Of a stretch of DNA of 64,000 bases, positions 12,723 to 29,885 are shown in pieces. A program made the position numbers and the translations under genes. The notes under the pieces are model-generated. The model was not told where the DNA came from. It did no database searches and was given only the letters and a program-made list of their open reading frames with translations. Within the stretch, counting starts at the first letter, position 1, and every line of letters begins with the position of its first letter. The DNA comes from Chrysomallon squamiferum (lineage: Eukaryota; Mollusca; Gastropoda; Neomphalida; Peltospiridae): the NCBI GenBank assembly GCA_012295275.1, contig CM022678.1:19322640-19386639 (forward strand). The letters run 5' to 3'.

Positions 12723-13262
12723 TTCAGCAGTTTATTCAAATATACATAAACACACAATGTTTATCTTTCTTTTTTTCTAACTGCACGAAAATTAATGTAT
12801 AGATTATGTACTATTATAAAAAAAATGCATTAAATTAGCATTAAAATATAAATGTGCTTCGAGATTAGTCCTTATATACAAAAGATATAACTGCAAGTAT
12901 TTTTAGCAATCAACACGACAAATTAACACAAATAAAAATTCGGCTTAGCTTGGTAACGATGAGATCACTTAAATCAATGGAAAAGCTTTTTGACACCAGT
13001 AAAATTTAGTTTAATTGGAAACTTATTTGGAACCACTAAGATTTAAATGGCATACGGTTCGTTTTTCTGGATGTTAGACCAGAGTGGAACAAATAAAATA
13101 ATAAATAAATAAATAATAAATAATAAAGCCACATAATCAATTTGATCTCGCCTTCGAAATAAACATGTTATATTTAAAATTTAAACCTACACATAACATT
13201 ATCTTATTAGAAAACATTTCTTACATAGCTTTTACAATGATTATCTACCATTACTGAAACGA
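12723..13262. other. Intergenic repeat unit
   Basis: No gene. Diverged intergenic-unit sequence with an AAATAAAT tract near 13093-13125. Confidence 0.5.
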
Positions 13263-13355
13263 TTCGTGGAATTTAAAAAGGAAAGTAGAAGGTAGTTGTT
13301 TATGTGACACTGACATTTGGAGTAACGAACAACCAGCGAGAACGTGTAAGTTGAT
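13263..13355 (+). promoter_or_regulatory. L4: leader-exon module, class A
   Basis: ATTTAAAAAGGAAAGTAGAA, TTTATGTGACACTGAC in the TATA position, AACCAGCGAGAACGT and donor GTAAGTTG from 13346. The TATA is weak and the donor intact. Confidence 0.35.
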
Positions 13356-14449
13356 TTGAGATTTGTTATTCCGATCATATTTATATTTAAGTAATATCAT
13401 TTATTACTTGTCCATTAAATTATGACTCAGGAATAGTTGACTAACATATGAAAGTTATAATTAGAACGAAGTGTAATATACAAATACACAGGAAGCAAAT
13501 TACACAACAAATTAACTAAAAGTTCAGCTTAGCCCAGAAAAGGTAAAAACACGTAAATCGATGGTAGATGTTTTTGGAACCAGTAAAATTGTGACGGCCT
13601 AATAAATATTAGTATTTAGATATCGGTAAGGCAAATATTTGTGCTTTTAATTATTTTATTTTTGCGTTATTAAATTTGAAATCTAGACGCAGGTCACTTG
13701 TTTCATTGTTCTCTGACACAAACATTAGACGTGTGCAGTTTCTGCATGTTATAGAAAAAGATAAATTCTACTGTAAATGGCTTATTCAATATTACTAATA
13801 TCTTCCGGGTGTGTTTCAATGACCTATTTCCATGACCTAATTTGACACAGCAAATATCAGTATATATCGGCTGACAGCAGCCATACATTTAGCTCATATA
13901 GTGTGGTAAAAGTAAATAATAAATATCTCGGGAGTCCTATCGGTTATTAGATATAAAGTAGAAACATGTTTTATGTATTGGTTAGGTTCTGTTTCATTTC
14001 AACATTGATCTGAATATTTCGGTTTAATTTCTAATTCCACAAAAATTAGTCTCATTTGTTTTCATTTTGTTTAGACACGTTCGAGAAAATTAATAGATAA
14101 ATTATATAGAAAATAAATATGTATTTGATTTCATGTTTTCATATACGTTCTATAATGCAGCAAAAATGTTATTGTTATTATTATTATTATTAACTCATTT
14201 TGTTAATCAGTTTCGCGTAAATTCGTAGCCAAATTATGAAAATATAGAAAGTTAGCTTTATTTTTTTTTTCTATTTCATATTACGTTTCTAAATGCGTTG
14301 ATTAATTCAGTATTTAGTTACACAAACAAAATAAATTCGTTGAACGAACGTTTATCTTATTTTTTCTAATTCCACGAAAATTACTAATTCGTCTTTTCAG
14401 TTTGCTTAGTCACGTTCGCTAAATTGCTAAATTTCGTGCAAAATAATAT
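13356..14449. other. Intergenic repeat unit
   Basis: No gene. Resembles 21135-22100 in order and content (TTGTCCATTAAATTATGAC, TCTAGACGCAGGTCA, CGGCTGACAGCAG), then 7370-7640 at its right end. Confidence 0.5.
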
Positions 14450-15284
14450 TTAAGTTTGTATAAAAATATACCTCAGTTTCACGGTTGTGAAATTCTGAAT
14501 ATGTTTTATTGTCAAATGAACTTAAACACGATATCGTGGTTTCGACAGGTAACGGAACAGGTGTGTCCTATCAGAGGCTGCTCTTCTTACCGTAATGGAA
14601 TTCATTATTACGCATTTAATATTTCATTAATTCTTACTTGCATCGGTTATAAATGAATTGTTTATAATTTTATATTTTGTAATGTTCCTTTTGAGCCTCT
14701 GATATTTTTACTTTCCTTAATGTTTTATTTTGTTCTGATTGTATTGTTGATTTCTGTATATGTACCCCCACCATAAAGCTCACGAAGTAACCATTTCTAA
14801 AAAATTCACTATCGTGAGCGCCTCTTCCCAAAGTAATATGTTAATTGAACGCACCCACACACGAGGCAAGTCACGATCAGATCAATATCCTCAACGCACA
14901 GCGCATGTCTACATCGATGACATTAGCTTGACACAGCGGGGAAATTGTGTGTAACTGTTTCGACGAAACGCATTAATGATTTTTCTACGAAACGCATTAA
15001 TGATTTTTCTACGAAACGCTCTATTCATTATTTCCTCTTACTAAACCGAAAAAGTGAAGTAGTAATTTTACTCGTTTAATTAACACTGACAGTCAGATTT
15101 TAAGTGAGGAAGATCCAGACAGAACGCGTAAGTTTTGTTAAAGATTTGTTATTCCGATCATATACTTTTTAGTTAGCTAATATTTTATTCATTACTTGTC
15201 CATTAAATTATAACTTTGATTCCCGAATCGTTTATTGATATAGAAGAGGTATAACTACGAGGAACTGCAATATACAAATATATA
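14450..15284. repeat. Duplicated ~840-bp element, copy 2 (pair at 9083-9919)
   Basis: Near-identical partner of 9083-9919, with three clean CGAAACGCATTAATGATTTT-type repeats near 14960-15025 where copy 1 is degraded. The 64-residue open frame at 14760-14954 is the counterpart of the one at 9393-9587. Confidence 0.7.
15040..15137 (+). promoter_or_regulatory. L5: degenerate leader-exon module, class A
   Basis: AACACTGACAGTCAG, GAGGAAGATCCAGACAGAACGC and donor GTAAGTTTT from 15128. It is the nearest module upstream of TT2 (exon 1 at 16303). The TATA position is TTTAATTAAC. Confidence 0.35.
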
Positions 15285-16042
15285 TATGAAACCTAATACA
15301 AATTATTATTATAGAAATGTGAAACAAAAACAGCTTTTTCATTTGTCTTTTCCTTTCTTTTTTTTATTATTATTTTTTATATTTTTATATAATTTAATTT
15401 GAAATTTTGAAGCAGATTGTTTTGTTTATTATTCCCTGGCCCAACCACTACACAGCTGTGATCCATCAAATTAAAACAAATATAAAATAAAAACCATCCC
15501 ACTACAAACTTCTTCATAAACGTTTCTCACCTTTTGCTGGTCTCTTTACTGGCTACAGCTCTTGCATATTTTAGTGACCTAATTTCACACACCCGTTTCT
15601 GTTTCTGTAATGTTTAAATCGGCTGATAGCTGTGATATTTCTAATTGATGTAGGCTGATAAAAGCGAGTTATATATAGGACTATTGTGAGTCCTAGTGTT
15701 ATTCGATCAACAAGCAGAGTTATGAGTTGTATGTAGGATAGTATTTCTTCATGCGACAGACACTGGCACCAACTCTAGACATAGGAGCGATCCTCAAAAT
15801 AATGTAAAAAGAAAAACAAGAAAAATTGGTTAATAGATATTTCTTATACATTCCGGGTCTGTTTATTCGCTATATTTATTGGATATCTCAAGGACCTAAT
15901 TTCATACACCCGTTTCTCTCTCTATGCTCTTATATATAGGCTGATAAGGGCGATATATTTAGCTCATGCAAGCTGATAAAGAAGAGAATGTGGCACTGTT
16001 GGAAGTGCTAGTTACATTAGTTCCAAACTAGAAATACTTTAC

Positions 16043-16077
<35 letters not shown>

Positions 16078-16201
16078 CTTAGTAATGTTAAATAACAAAA
16101 ATGTTTTTTTTTTTTTTTTTTTTTTCAAAATGGATGATTTAAAATAATAATAATATTAATAATAATAATAATAATCATAATAATAATAATAATAATAATA
16201 A

Positions 16202-16232
<31 letters not shown>

Positions 16233-16298
16233 AAGAAATTGATTTTGGTTAGTTGTAGAGAAATGTACAATGGAGTCAAATTTATAAATTTCTTTTAG
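15285..16298. other. Intergenic region upstream of TT2
   Basis: No gene. It holds intergenic-unit sequence, a (TTTA)n run at about 16040-16077, a poly-T run at 16105-16125 and an AAT/GAA triplet array at 16144-16239. The end, GTTGTAGAGAAATGTAC then TTTCTTTTAG, matches the segment just before exon 1 in TT5 and is the polypyrimidine tract of a predicted acceptor at 16297-16298. Confidence 0.5.
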
Positions 16299-16302
16299 GA
16301 TA

Positions 16303-18875
<2,573 letters not shown>

Positions 18876-18966
18876 ATTTCCTAATCTACAAATCCTAAGA
18901 AGAGTTTGAAATGAACGGCATGAATTGTTCGACTTTGTGAACCAAGTGCTGCTGCTGCAGACACTA

Positions 18967-18999
<33 letters not shown>

Positions 19000-19634
19000 A
19001 TAATAATAATATTAATCAGAAAAGTAATAATAATAGTCATATGAAGATTAAGAACAATGACAATAACAACAGTAATAATTATAGTTATATTAGGAAACCT
19101 ACTCAAAAATGCTTTAATTGTTTTGTTTAAGAATATGAGGATGAAGTCGGAAAATACAAAAATCCGATCTTACTGCTGTATATGTCAAAAATGAAATCCA
19201 CGTATGTAGGTTGTATAGAAAGTCTACTGTTATTTTAGTATGTTTTTCAAAAACTTTATGCTTGAAATGAAATTTGTGTTATCTACAGCGTCAGAAGGAC
19301 AATGTAAGTACAACGGCTTTTCTGTAATTTGATATATGATCTATGACTTTCATATATAAATATATATATATTTACTGTTTGTGGCTACTTATTTGTACAT
19401 AATGGAATTGTTCTTAAAATGCTCTATCTATTTGTTCTTCTATTTTTTGTACAAGAGAGAAAACTGTGTCAATAATGAATTTTTTTATGTGAATGATTTC
19501 TGGTAATTTTATAATTTAGAGGTGGAAGTTTAGGGGTTTTAATTCAAAGTACTTTGATGTAAGGAGCTTTTTCTGAAGTTACTGTCAAGAGGTGAATATC
19601 TACACCAGTCTTTTGACATTTTCAACCCTAACAA

Positions 19635-19672
<38 letters not shown>

Positions 19673-20069
19673 GTAATAGTAATGAAAGAAAATTATGAAG
19701 GTCTTGTGATAAGCTACATGGTTTCTTAAGTAAATAAATAAGGAAGAAATTAGATGTATCGGAATTTGTTATTCAATAAATAAGTCCACTTTCAAATCGG
19801 GATGATCTGAAAAAAAAGAAGAAGTAAACAAGCAAAAGAAAATGATATAAATGAAACAAATCTAACTATCGATAGTATTAATGCAATCAGTCAGAAACCT
19901 ACAGGAAAGAAGAAGAAAAAAGAAAAGAAGAAAAATGGAAATAAAAACGAAGAAAGAAAAGCAGAAAAGAGGAATTATTCATACCACTAATTTGAAAATA
20001 TGTTAGACTATCGTATTCATACGTTCATTCATACAATAATGACAAGTGTTTTCATGGAAATAATTTCTG
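18876..20069 (+). other. TT2 3' flank
   Basis: No gene. It matches the other 3' flanks: (ACT)n then (AAT)n at 18966-19010, a segment that ends near 19300, and later an AAT array at 19627-19671. The AATAAAATGCTG signal of TT1, TT4, TT5 and TT6 was not found here. Confidence 0.5.
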
Positions 20070-20465
20070 GAAATTGAAAGTAGAAAAATGTCGATATTAC
20101 GATCCATGTTTCATTTGCATATTACAAAGAATAAACAACCTTTTTTCTTCCAAATAACTCATTCATGAGTTGCTATATCATATTTGTAAATGTGTGCATA
20201 TATAATAAAGACATGATGCTTATATTGTTGATAATACGATAATATTATAACAGTATCTTTTTATAAAACATTGCTTATATGGCTTTTATTGTTGCTGATG
20301 TTGCTATTATTATTTTGTAGTTGTTGTTGTTGTTTTTAGCCCGGGTAATCTGCCGTGCAACTGAGATCCCCCACCGCATAATTCTCCCCTGAAGCGACAT
20401 TTGAACAACGAATATACTTCATACAGAGACACGGTCGGACCTTTAGTTTGGTCTGAATAAGAAAA
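20070..20465 (-). repeat. Shared intergenic block with retroposon-like element (copy 3 of 4)
   Basis: GTCGATATTACGATCC to GTCGGACCTTTAGTTTGGTC, same order as at 3104-3460 and 12340-12722, with a TTG/TTA triplet run just before the element (20285-20335). Confidence 0.4.
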
Positions 20466-20861
20466 ATTCCAACATTTTATTGAAGTATACGCAGAGGCCG
20501 AATGTTTCTGTTATATTTTATCTTTTCTAATTTCATGGAATTTACTAATACATGGTTTCAGATTTGTTTGATCACGTTCGCTAAATAGCTACGTTTCGTA
20601 GAAAATAATATTCAAGTTTGAAGTAAGATATCGATCTGATTGATTCACGAATTGCCTTTTGATATTTAAGATTATAATTACAAACAGGTATTATAAACAA
20701 GTGCATTACAAAAAAATAAAAAAACACGTTAAATAAAAATTCAGCTTGGGTCAGAAAAGAAAAGATGATATAAATCGATGGGAAAGACTTTGGAATCAAT
20801 AAAATTTAGATGGCGAAAGTTTTACTGCGAAAAAAAAAAAAAAAAGAAAAAAAAATAATAA

Positions 20862-20913
<52 letters not shown>

Positions 20914-21039
20914 CAGATTGATCTCACTTTCCAAATAACAATGTTTTACTCAATATTTAAACCTACACATAACACAACCGTATTACAAAACATGTCTTAT
21001 GTAGAGCATACAGTGATTATCTCCTCTTACTCACCCGAT
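20466..21039. other. Intergenic repeat unit
   Basis: No gene. Intergenic-unit sequence with an A-run at 20830-20857 and an AAT array at 20865-20911. Confidence 0.5.
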
Positions 21040-21045
21040 TCGTGG

Positions 21046-21134
21046 AATTTAAAAAGGAAAGTAGGAAGTAGTGGTTATATAAACTGACATTTCGTTTCAT
21101 TATAAGTGAGACCAGCGAGAACGTGTAAGTTTGA
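21046..21134 (+). promoter_or_regulatory. L6: TATA plus leader-exon module, class A
   Basis: TTTAAAAAGGAAAGTAGGAAG, TATATAAA at 21076-21083, GACATTTCGTTTCATT, CCAGCGAGAACGT and donor GTAAGTTTG from 21125 (49 bp after the TATA start). It is the only module between TT2 and TT3, so it is the best candidate promoter for TT3. Confidence 0.5.
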
Positions 21135-22828
21135 TTTAAATTTGTTGTTCAGTTTATATCCTCCATTTTTAACAGTTTGTTCATTACTTGTCCATTAAAT
21201 CATAACTATGATTCACAAATAGGTGACTGATATATAAGTTATAGTAACAAGGAAGTGTAATCTACATATGACCAAGAACCAAATAACACAGCAATTTAAC
21301 TAAAAATTCAGCTTAGTTCAGGAAAGGTAAAAACTCGTAAATCGATGAGATTGCTTTTTTTGGAACCAGTAACATTTTGATGGCCGAATACATATCAGTG
21401 TTTAGATAACGGAAAGGCAAATAATTTTTATTTTAATTATTTTATTTTAGCATTATTAAATTTAAAATCTAGACGAAGGTCATTTGTTTCATTGTTCTCT
21501 GATTCAAACATTAGACATGTGAAGTTTCTGCATTTTATAGAAACTGATAAATTATACTATAAAAAGCTTTTTCAATATTGCTTACATCTTCCGGGTGTGT
21601 TTCAGTGACCTATTTCAATAACCTAGTTTGACACAGCAGTTTCTGTTTGTGTGTGTTTATATATCGGCTGAGTAGTCACACATTCAACTCGTGTTGTATG
21701 ATAAAAGTAAATAACAGTTAAAACTCTCGGGGGTCCTAGCGTTATTAGATATAAAGTAGAAATCTGTGTTATGTACTGGTTGGGTTCTATTTCATTTCAA
21801 CATTGATCCAAATATTTAGCTTTAATTTCTATGTCCACAAAAATTAGTCTAGTTTGTTTTCATTGTGTTTAGACAGGTTCGAGAAAATGAATAGATAAAT
21901 TATGTAGAAAAAAAATACATTTGATTTCATGTTCGCATATACGTTCTTTAATGCAGCATCTAGCCAAATAAATTCAATAGCCGAAAGTTTTCCTTATTTT
22001 TCTAGTTCCACGAAAATTTGTAATGCGTGTTTTCAGTATGTTTATCATGTTGACTAAATAGATTCATTTCGTAGGAAATAAAGTTTAAGGTACCATCAAA
22101 ATAAACATCTGATTAACGAATTGCCTTTAGATATATAACTGTTATTTCTAGGAAGAAGTATAATAAACAAATAACACAAGACGTTAAATAAAATTCAACT
22201 TAGCTCAGAAAAGACAAGATCTCTTAAATCAATGGGAAAGAATTTTTGGAATCCGCAAGACTGAGGTGGCAAAAGTTTTATTTCTCTGCAGGTTAGTAGA
22301 CTGGACAAAGAAAAAGTAAAAAGAAAAAAGGATAGAAAGAAAATAATAATACTAATACCAAAAATAATAACAATAATAATGATAATAACAATAATAATAA
22401 TTATCATCATAATCGGAATCATAAGCAACCCTTCATCGCTTTGAATCTGCTTTCGAAATAAAAATATTTTGTTTTATAGTCAAACCTACACATAACATTA
22501 CCGTTTTAGAAAAGGAAACTACTCATAAATCCAAGGCAATGTTTTTGTGGAACCAGTAAGAGTTTGATAGCCTAATGAAGTTAGTATTGATTTAAGGGTG
22601 ATCAAATGTTTCTTTTTTCTTCGTTTTTCAGTTTCCTTTCTTTCTTTTTATTGTTATAATTTTTATTTACATTTTTATAGAATATTTTAATTGTTCTTCA
22701 TTAATTTTAAAATCGAGACGCATGCAATTTAGTTTATTATTCTGTGACCGGAACATAGACATAAATGTATGATGTTCAATACACTGGAAAAAAAGAAATT
22801 ACTAAAATATTTTATAACCTTCTTTCAG
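21135..22828. other. Intergenic region upstream of TT3
   Basis: No gene. Intergenic-unit sequence with an AAT/AAC/GAT array at 22345-22412. At about 22495-22515 the usual sequence leading to a class-A module is interrupted and no donor follows, which suggests a deletion. From about 22760 it becomes the segment that precedes exon 1 in all copies, ending TTCTTTCAG at 22828. Confidence 0.5.
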
Positions 22829-22832
22829 GATA

Positions 22833-25356
22833 ATGGCTGCGAAGAAACCACACAGCACAACGTCATTAGAAGCGGATTTTTCAAGGATAAAAATTGGTGA
22901 GAAATACTAGATACAATGATAATGAAAAAATTGTATTTTGTTGCATTACTGCTTCATGCGAAACTGTTCTACTTTTTTACATAAACGCGTTATTCTCTCT
23001 CTTACAGATATTTATATTCAGACATCTGAATAAAAACACAGACATACGCAGACACACACACATATTTATACAAAAAAGATGGCGAGAGAGACATTCAGTA
23101 AATGAAGCATTATGTGATTACGAATCTGCAATTTTAAAAGAAAACAATTTCGAACATCTCATCTTTAGAAAGGTACTTTTCCCCCGAAGTTATTCTTTCA
23201 GAAATCTGCAATTATGTAGATTTTATTTTTCAGCTACGGATGAGGACATTTCCTTGGAAAATAGACTGGAATCGTTTCCTCACTCCTTTCATCTCACAGA
23301 TCTCATGCTCTGCACTAAACAACGTAGAGAAAAAATACTTTTAAAGTTACAACGAGAACCGGAAGAAGAGAAACAGAGTTTGATGGAAAGAAATCGAGAC
23401 GTCAATTTTATTTCCTTCATGCAGTTTTTGCTAGGAGATCAAGACAAGGCAATCGAGACAAATTTAGAAGTCCGTCGTCGTGACCCTACTAACATTGTTG
23501 CTCGTGCAAACCGTGTGCGTTTTCTGTTAAAACACGATAAGCGTTCGTCTCAATCGGAATTAATTGAACTGGAAAACCTGAAGGGAGACGTTGAAAGAAT
23601 GCGTGCTGTAGCTGAAGCTGAACTTGCTTATTGCTACGCTCGGATTTCACCAGCTTCTTATCTAAAGTCTGTGGAGCTGTACAGAAAAGTAAACGAGAAA
23701 TATCCAGAAGAATACGAATGGAAATTCGGAGAGGGTCTAACACTTAGACGAACTATGTCCATTCAAAGCTATTCGTTTAATACTGATATCGATATGGTTG
23801 AATACGCTGTTAGATGCTGTAAAGTGCTAGAAGAAGTCGGCAGTAAGGGATTAGAACCGTTTAATGCGATGGCGTTTGCTGAGCTCGGGGAATTCGCGAC
23901 TCGGTTTGAATTAAAAAACACACCATTTGATGATGAAATTGTGGTAGAAAGGTTTAAGCAACAAACAACGCTGCTTTCGTGCGAGGAATATTTCCAGAAA
24001 GCTCTTGATTTAGATAAGCAGGACCCTTTTGTACTTGCAAGCTGCGGTAAGCATTTCCTAAACAGAAGGCAACTGGATGACGCTGAGAGATTGTTAGAAG
24101 AGTCAGTGAGGCTTCGGCCGACAGGATATGGTCTTCAAAACCTGGGAAAAGTTCTGCTGAGAAAAGCGGAAAATGAAAGCAACCCGAGAAAATTTCAGCG
24201 TGCGATTAAGTATCTAAAACAGTCCGTTGATATAACACACGGCGAAAATTACAGTGCTATACTTGACTTGGCTTCTGCTTACATGAATAGAAAATGTTAC
24301 GAAGACGCTGAAGAGGTTCTAAAGGATATAATAGAAAGAGAAGAAATTGATACCAATCCGTTCAATAAAGTTGCTGCTTTGAAGAAAATGGGTATTATTT
24401 GTTTTGAAAAAGGTAAAAATCCATTACTTCCTCCAGATGAACAGGCTCGGCTGAGGAAAGAAGAAATAAACTACAGAACTCTTGCTATAGAAGTTTCTGC
24501 GCCAGAAGTGCTGTATAAATATCGGACTCATTTCAGAACAGTAACTGATTTGCTGAAGCAAACGAAAGGTCCACGTGGAGTAGATATACCGTGGCAAGTT
24601 AAAGATGTTTACTCTATGATCAGTAAATTGGGCCGTACTCTTCCGGTTTATGAGAATATTAAAACCGGTATCAGGGACCTGAACACTGGATTGGAACTAC
24701 AGAGAAATATCTTTATCGACAAGAATACGAAAAGGCCAGATTCTGTATAATTCTGTTGATGGGTACGCAACAAGCTGATTATATTCCTTTTCTTCTCGTC
24801 AGTCGAGTTTACCTGAAAACAGCACAGCATATCCTATCAAGAGGCGAGTCACCGGGTAAAGCTACGTCTTGTTTCAGAAGGATTTTGCGTTCTATTACAA
24901 AACGAACAAAGAAGGTGAAATAAATGCTGCTGATATCATGATTCTCCATGACAAAGACGATTGCAAAACATCTGAGATGTCAAAGAAAATTCAGGAGATT
25001 CTTAAACACTACACAGGTCTTGAAGTCACGAGGAATGATGAACTTGCCTTTGAAGGAATGGATGATATCTATTTTACAAACGACTGATGCCTCTTATTCG
25101 ATGCATTGTCGTAGTTGTTAGTTCCGACCCTCCAAACTCACACTGGAAACAGGTGATTGATTTGGCAATAGCAACTGCTACGAAGAATGAGAAAATGATG
25201 ATTGTATGCTTGAAATCAGGAGAGACTCACCAAGTCATGGAACTGAATGATCTCAAAACAGGAAAAACTCCGCCAGACGATGCAGACGACAAAAGTGCTG
25301 TGTACTGGCTTTTCGAAACTTTTACACTTCTTGTTGATGGTGACGTCAGTTTGTAA
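22833..25356 (+). pseudogene. TT3: TPR-TIR protein with three 1-nt deletions
   Basis: Exon 1 is 22833-22896 (MAAKKPHSTTSLEADFSRIKI), flanked by TTCTTTCAG at 22828 and donor GTGAGA at 22897. Intron 1 ends at 23233. Exon 2 runs in the family frame from 23234, through ATDEDISLENRLESFPHSFH and the TPR region. A base is missing after 24660 (ATTAAAACC where others have ATTCAAAACC), giving a stop at 24748-24750 and a predicted product of about 526 residues without TIR. A second base is missing near 24885, at the same place as in TT2, and a third near 25070 inside the TIR-like segment. The remaining frames still read as family sequence to 25356. The frame of exon 2 also happens to be open back through intron 1, but the exon-1 frame hits a stop just inside the intron, so this is not a real extension. 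Confidence 0.8.
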
Positions 25357-26960
<1,604 letters not shown>

Positions 26961-26973
26961 GACGTTGAAATTA

Positions 26974-27047
<74 letters not shown>

Positions 27048-27338
27048 CAACAACAATAACAACAACAACAACAACAATAACAGAACATAAAAAATATATA
27101 TAAAAGTTAAGTTAATAAAATTAGGAAGACCTCAGGATCAAACTGATCTCGAAAAACTCAGTTTTATATTGTGTTAGCAATTTCATAATAAAATGGACTC
27201 TGTCCGGGCATGATAACCTAAAGAGCACGTAGCCATAATAAGGTGGTGTTGTCGTGAATGTGTTTATATTGTTGTCATTCGACGAGGTCATACACACCTT
27301 ATATATATTGTTTATCTACATTTACTGTATTGACTCTT

Positions 27339-27455
27339 CGAATTTAAATAAGGAAAGTAGACACCTGATTTATATGACATTGAAACAGCAAAGCAGAAAG
27401 TTTTGGACTGTTCGTTTGAGAGTAAGGAACGTCCAGCGAGAATGTGTAAGTTTGA
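27339..27455 (+). promoter_or_regulatory. L7: TATA plus leader-exon module, class B
   Basis: AATAAGGAAAGTAGACACCTG, TATATGA at 27371-27377, ACTGTTCGTTTGAGAGTAAG, CCAGCGAGAATGT and donor GTAAGTTTG from 27446 (75 bp). Confidence 0.4.
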
Positions 27456-27508
27456 TTTAAAATCTGTTATTACAATGTTTTTTTGTTTGTTTGTTTTTTT
27501 GTTTTTTT

Positions 27509-27552
<44 letters not shown>

Positions 27553-28178
27553 TTTTTTGTAACTTATAGAAATAAATCAAGTGTTACAGAAATATGAGAA
27601 AAACATCTGTTTCTAATAATTATTATTTTGGTATTTCAATTTTTTACATTTAAAATGTAGACGCAGGTTATTTCGCTTCTATTCTCTGACCCAGAAAGTA
27701 TGCTAAACACTGCACAGCTTTGGTTCCTCAAAGTAATGTAAAAAGAAAGAAAGAAAGAAAAACAAACCGCTACTAATAAATATTTCTTATATCTTCTGGA
27801 TCTGTTTACTCGCTACATTTAATTGAAACTCCGTGATCTAATTTTTCAAACACGTTTATTTTTCTGTGCTGTTATACATAGGCTGATAAGTGCGCTATGT
27901 TTACCTCACGTACGCTCATAAATGTAAATAAGTGTACGGAGCTGCTGCGCCTGCCTAGTTAGAAACCTGAGATATTTCATTTATTTATTTGTTTATTATT
28001 GTTTTATGTTATCTAAAAATAATAATAATAAAAAAATAAAAAATAATAATAATAATAATAATAAAGTAATAAAAAATAAAAATAATAAGTGAAAAATAAA
28101 ACATAGATATATCCTTTTATTAGTATCTTATATATTTTTAAAGATGTTCTTATTCCTGGCTTTTGCAAGTATATGGTT

Positions 28179-28243
<65 letters not shown>

Positions 28244-28554
28244 TAATAATAATAATAAAGTAAAAAGTAAATTAAGAAGGCCTCACGATCAGACTGATCT
28301 CGATTTTCACACAAAATAGATTTGTTTAAATTTAATATTTTTAATTTTAATATTTGAAGCTACTTATCGAATTCTGTCAGAAAAACCCCAATATAGAATT
28401 AGTAATTTGATAGTAAAATGGACTATGACCGGGCATGATAACTTACAGAGCACGTAGACATGATAAGGAGCTGTTGTAGTTAATGTGTTTATATTGTTGT
28501 CATGCGAGAAGGTCATACATACCTTGTATAGACTGTTAATCTACATTTACTGTG

Positions 28555-28653
28555 TAAACACCTGATTTATATGACACTGAAAAATGAAAGCTATCGCAGT
28601 TGTTGACTGTTGTTTGAGAGTAAGGAACATCCAGCGAGAACGTGTAAGTTTGA
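28555..28653 (+). promoter_or_regulatory. L8: TATA plus leader-exon module, class B
   Basis: TATATGA at 28568-28574, CTATCGCAGTTGTTGACTG, GAGAGTAAGGAACATCC, GAGAACGT and donor GTAAGTTTG from 28644 (76 bp). Confidence 0.45.
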
Positions 28654-28739
28654 TTTAAATATGTTATTACGATAACAAACATGATATTAAACAATAATAA
28701 ATAAATAAATCAAGTTTGCAGATATACGAGGCAAAATAT

Positions 28740-28780
<41 letters not shown>

Positions 28781-29184
28781 TTAATTATTAACATATAAAA
28801 TGTAGATGCATGTCATTTCGCTGAATATTGTCTCACCTAGAGTCTATGCTAAACACTACACAGCTTTGTAAAGGAAAAATTCTGGTAACAAATATTTCTT
28901 GTATCTTCTGGATCTGTTCACTTGCTATATTTATTGAAAATCTCAGTGACCTAATTTCACAAACACGTTTGAGTTTCTATGCTGTTATACATCGGCTGAT
29001 TAGTTCTATACATTTACTTCACGTAACCTTATAAATGTAAAGAAGGGTACAGAGCTGTATGTAATACGTAGTTAAAAACTAGAGATATTTCATTTATTTA
29101 TTGTTCTTTTATGTGAATGAAAAAAATCATTAGTCTTCTTCTTCTTCATCTTCTTCTTCTTCTTCTTCTTCTTCTTCTTCTTCT

Positions 29185-29219
<35 letters not shown>

Positions 29220-29274
29220 TTCTTCTTATTATTATTAGTTGAAACCATGCCTCTGGAAACGAGAGGAATATAAA

Positions 29275-29339
<65 letters not shown>

Positions 29340-29410
29340 GAAGAAGAAGAAGAAGAAGAAGACTAATGATTCAGTGCTGACACATTTTTGTTAGGTCTAG
29401 AGAAAGTACA

Positions 29411-29453
29411 CATAGAACAACGTCATTGAAGGCGGGATTTCAAAGAATAAAAA
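29411..29453 (+). pseudogene. Relic of TT4 first exon
   Basis: CATAGAACAACGTCATTGAAG and GGGATTTCAAAGAATAAAAA correspond to the middle and end of exon 1 of TT3. The acceptor, ATG and first codons are gone and no GTGAG donor follows. It lies about 710 bp before TT4 exon 2. Confidence 0.6.
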
Positions 29454-29777
29454 GAGAGAGAGATTGATTCATAATAATAATAACAACAACAACAATAACA
29501 CTAACAACAATTATAAAATATAACGAGAAATATATATAAAATTAAGACAAAAGTAAAAATAAATTTAGGAATATCTCACGATCAAACTGATCTCGAAAAA
29601 CTCAGTTTCATATTGCATTAGCAATCTAATAATAAAATCGACTCTGTCCGGGCATGATATCCTAAAGAGCACGTAGGTATAATAAGGAGCTGTTGTTTAT
29701 ATTCATGCGACGAGGTCATAAGTACCTTATAGAGATTGTTTATCTACATTTACTGGGTAGACTGTTCTAATTTCAAT

Positions 29778-29885
29778 GAGGAAAGTAGACACCTGATTTA
29801 TATAACATTGAAAAAATAAAACTATCGCAGTTTTTGACTGTTCGTTTGAGAGTAAGGAACATCCATTGAGAATGTGTAAGTTTGA
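29778..29885 (+). promoter_or_regulatory. L9: TATA plus leader-exon module, class B, inside TT4
   Basis: AGGAAAGTAGACACCTG, TATATAA at 29799-29805, CTATCGCAGTTTTTGACTG with CAGT 29 bp after the TATA start, GAGAGTAAGGAACATCC, GAGAATGT and donor GTAAGTTTG from 29876 (77 bp). It lies between the TT4 exon-1 relic and exon 2 (acceptor at 30162), so a transcript from here could splice straight to exon 2. Confidence 0.45.

Larger units (their letters stand above)
26961..29590 (+). repeat. Tandem ~1.2-kb units carrying class-B leader modules
   Basis: Units begin with an AAT array and a segment holding GATCAAACTGATCTCG and GTCCGGGCATGATA, run through a class-B module, and end near a TAGTTAGAAAC-type segment. 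Donors fall at 27446, 28644 and 29876, i.e. steps of 1198 and 1232 bp. The third unit continues to TT4 exon 2. Triplet arrays lie at 26973-27079, 28182-28259, 28742-28781, 29132-29236 (CTT) and 29275-29362 (AAT then AAG). No coding gene is seen apart from the TT4 exon-1 relic. Confidence 0.65.

Noticed and set aside
22894-23233. N-terminal extension of TT3 formed by the open frame through intron 1
   Set aside because: It starts at a non-ATG codon, the exon-1 frame is closed a few codons into the intron, and the paralogues splice at the same GTGAG and TTTCAG sites.
29132-29362. Regular repeats that could be mistaken for a CRISPR array
   Set aside because: They are uninterrupted CTT, AAT and AAG triplets without unique spacers, in an animal genome.
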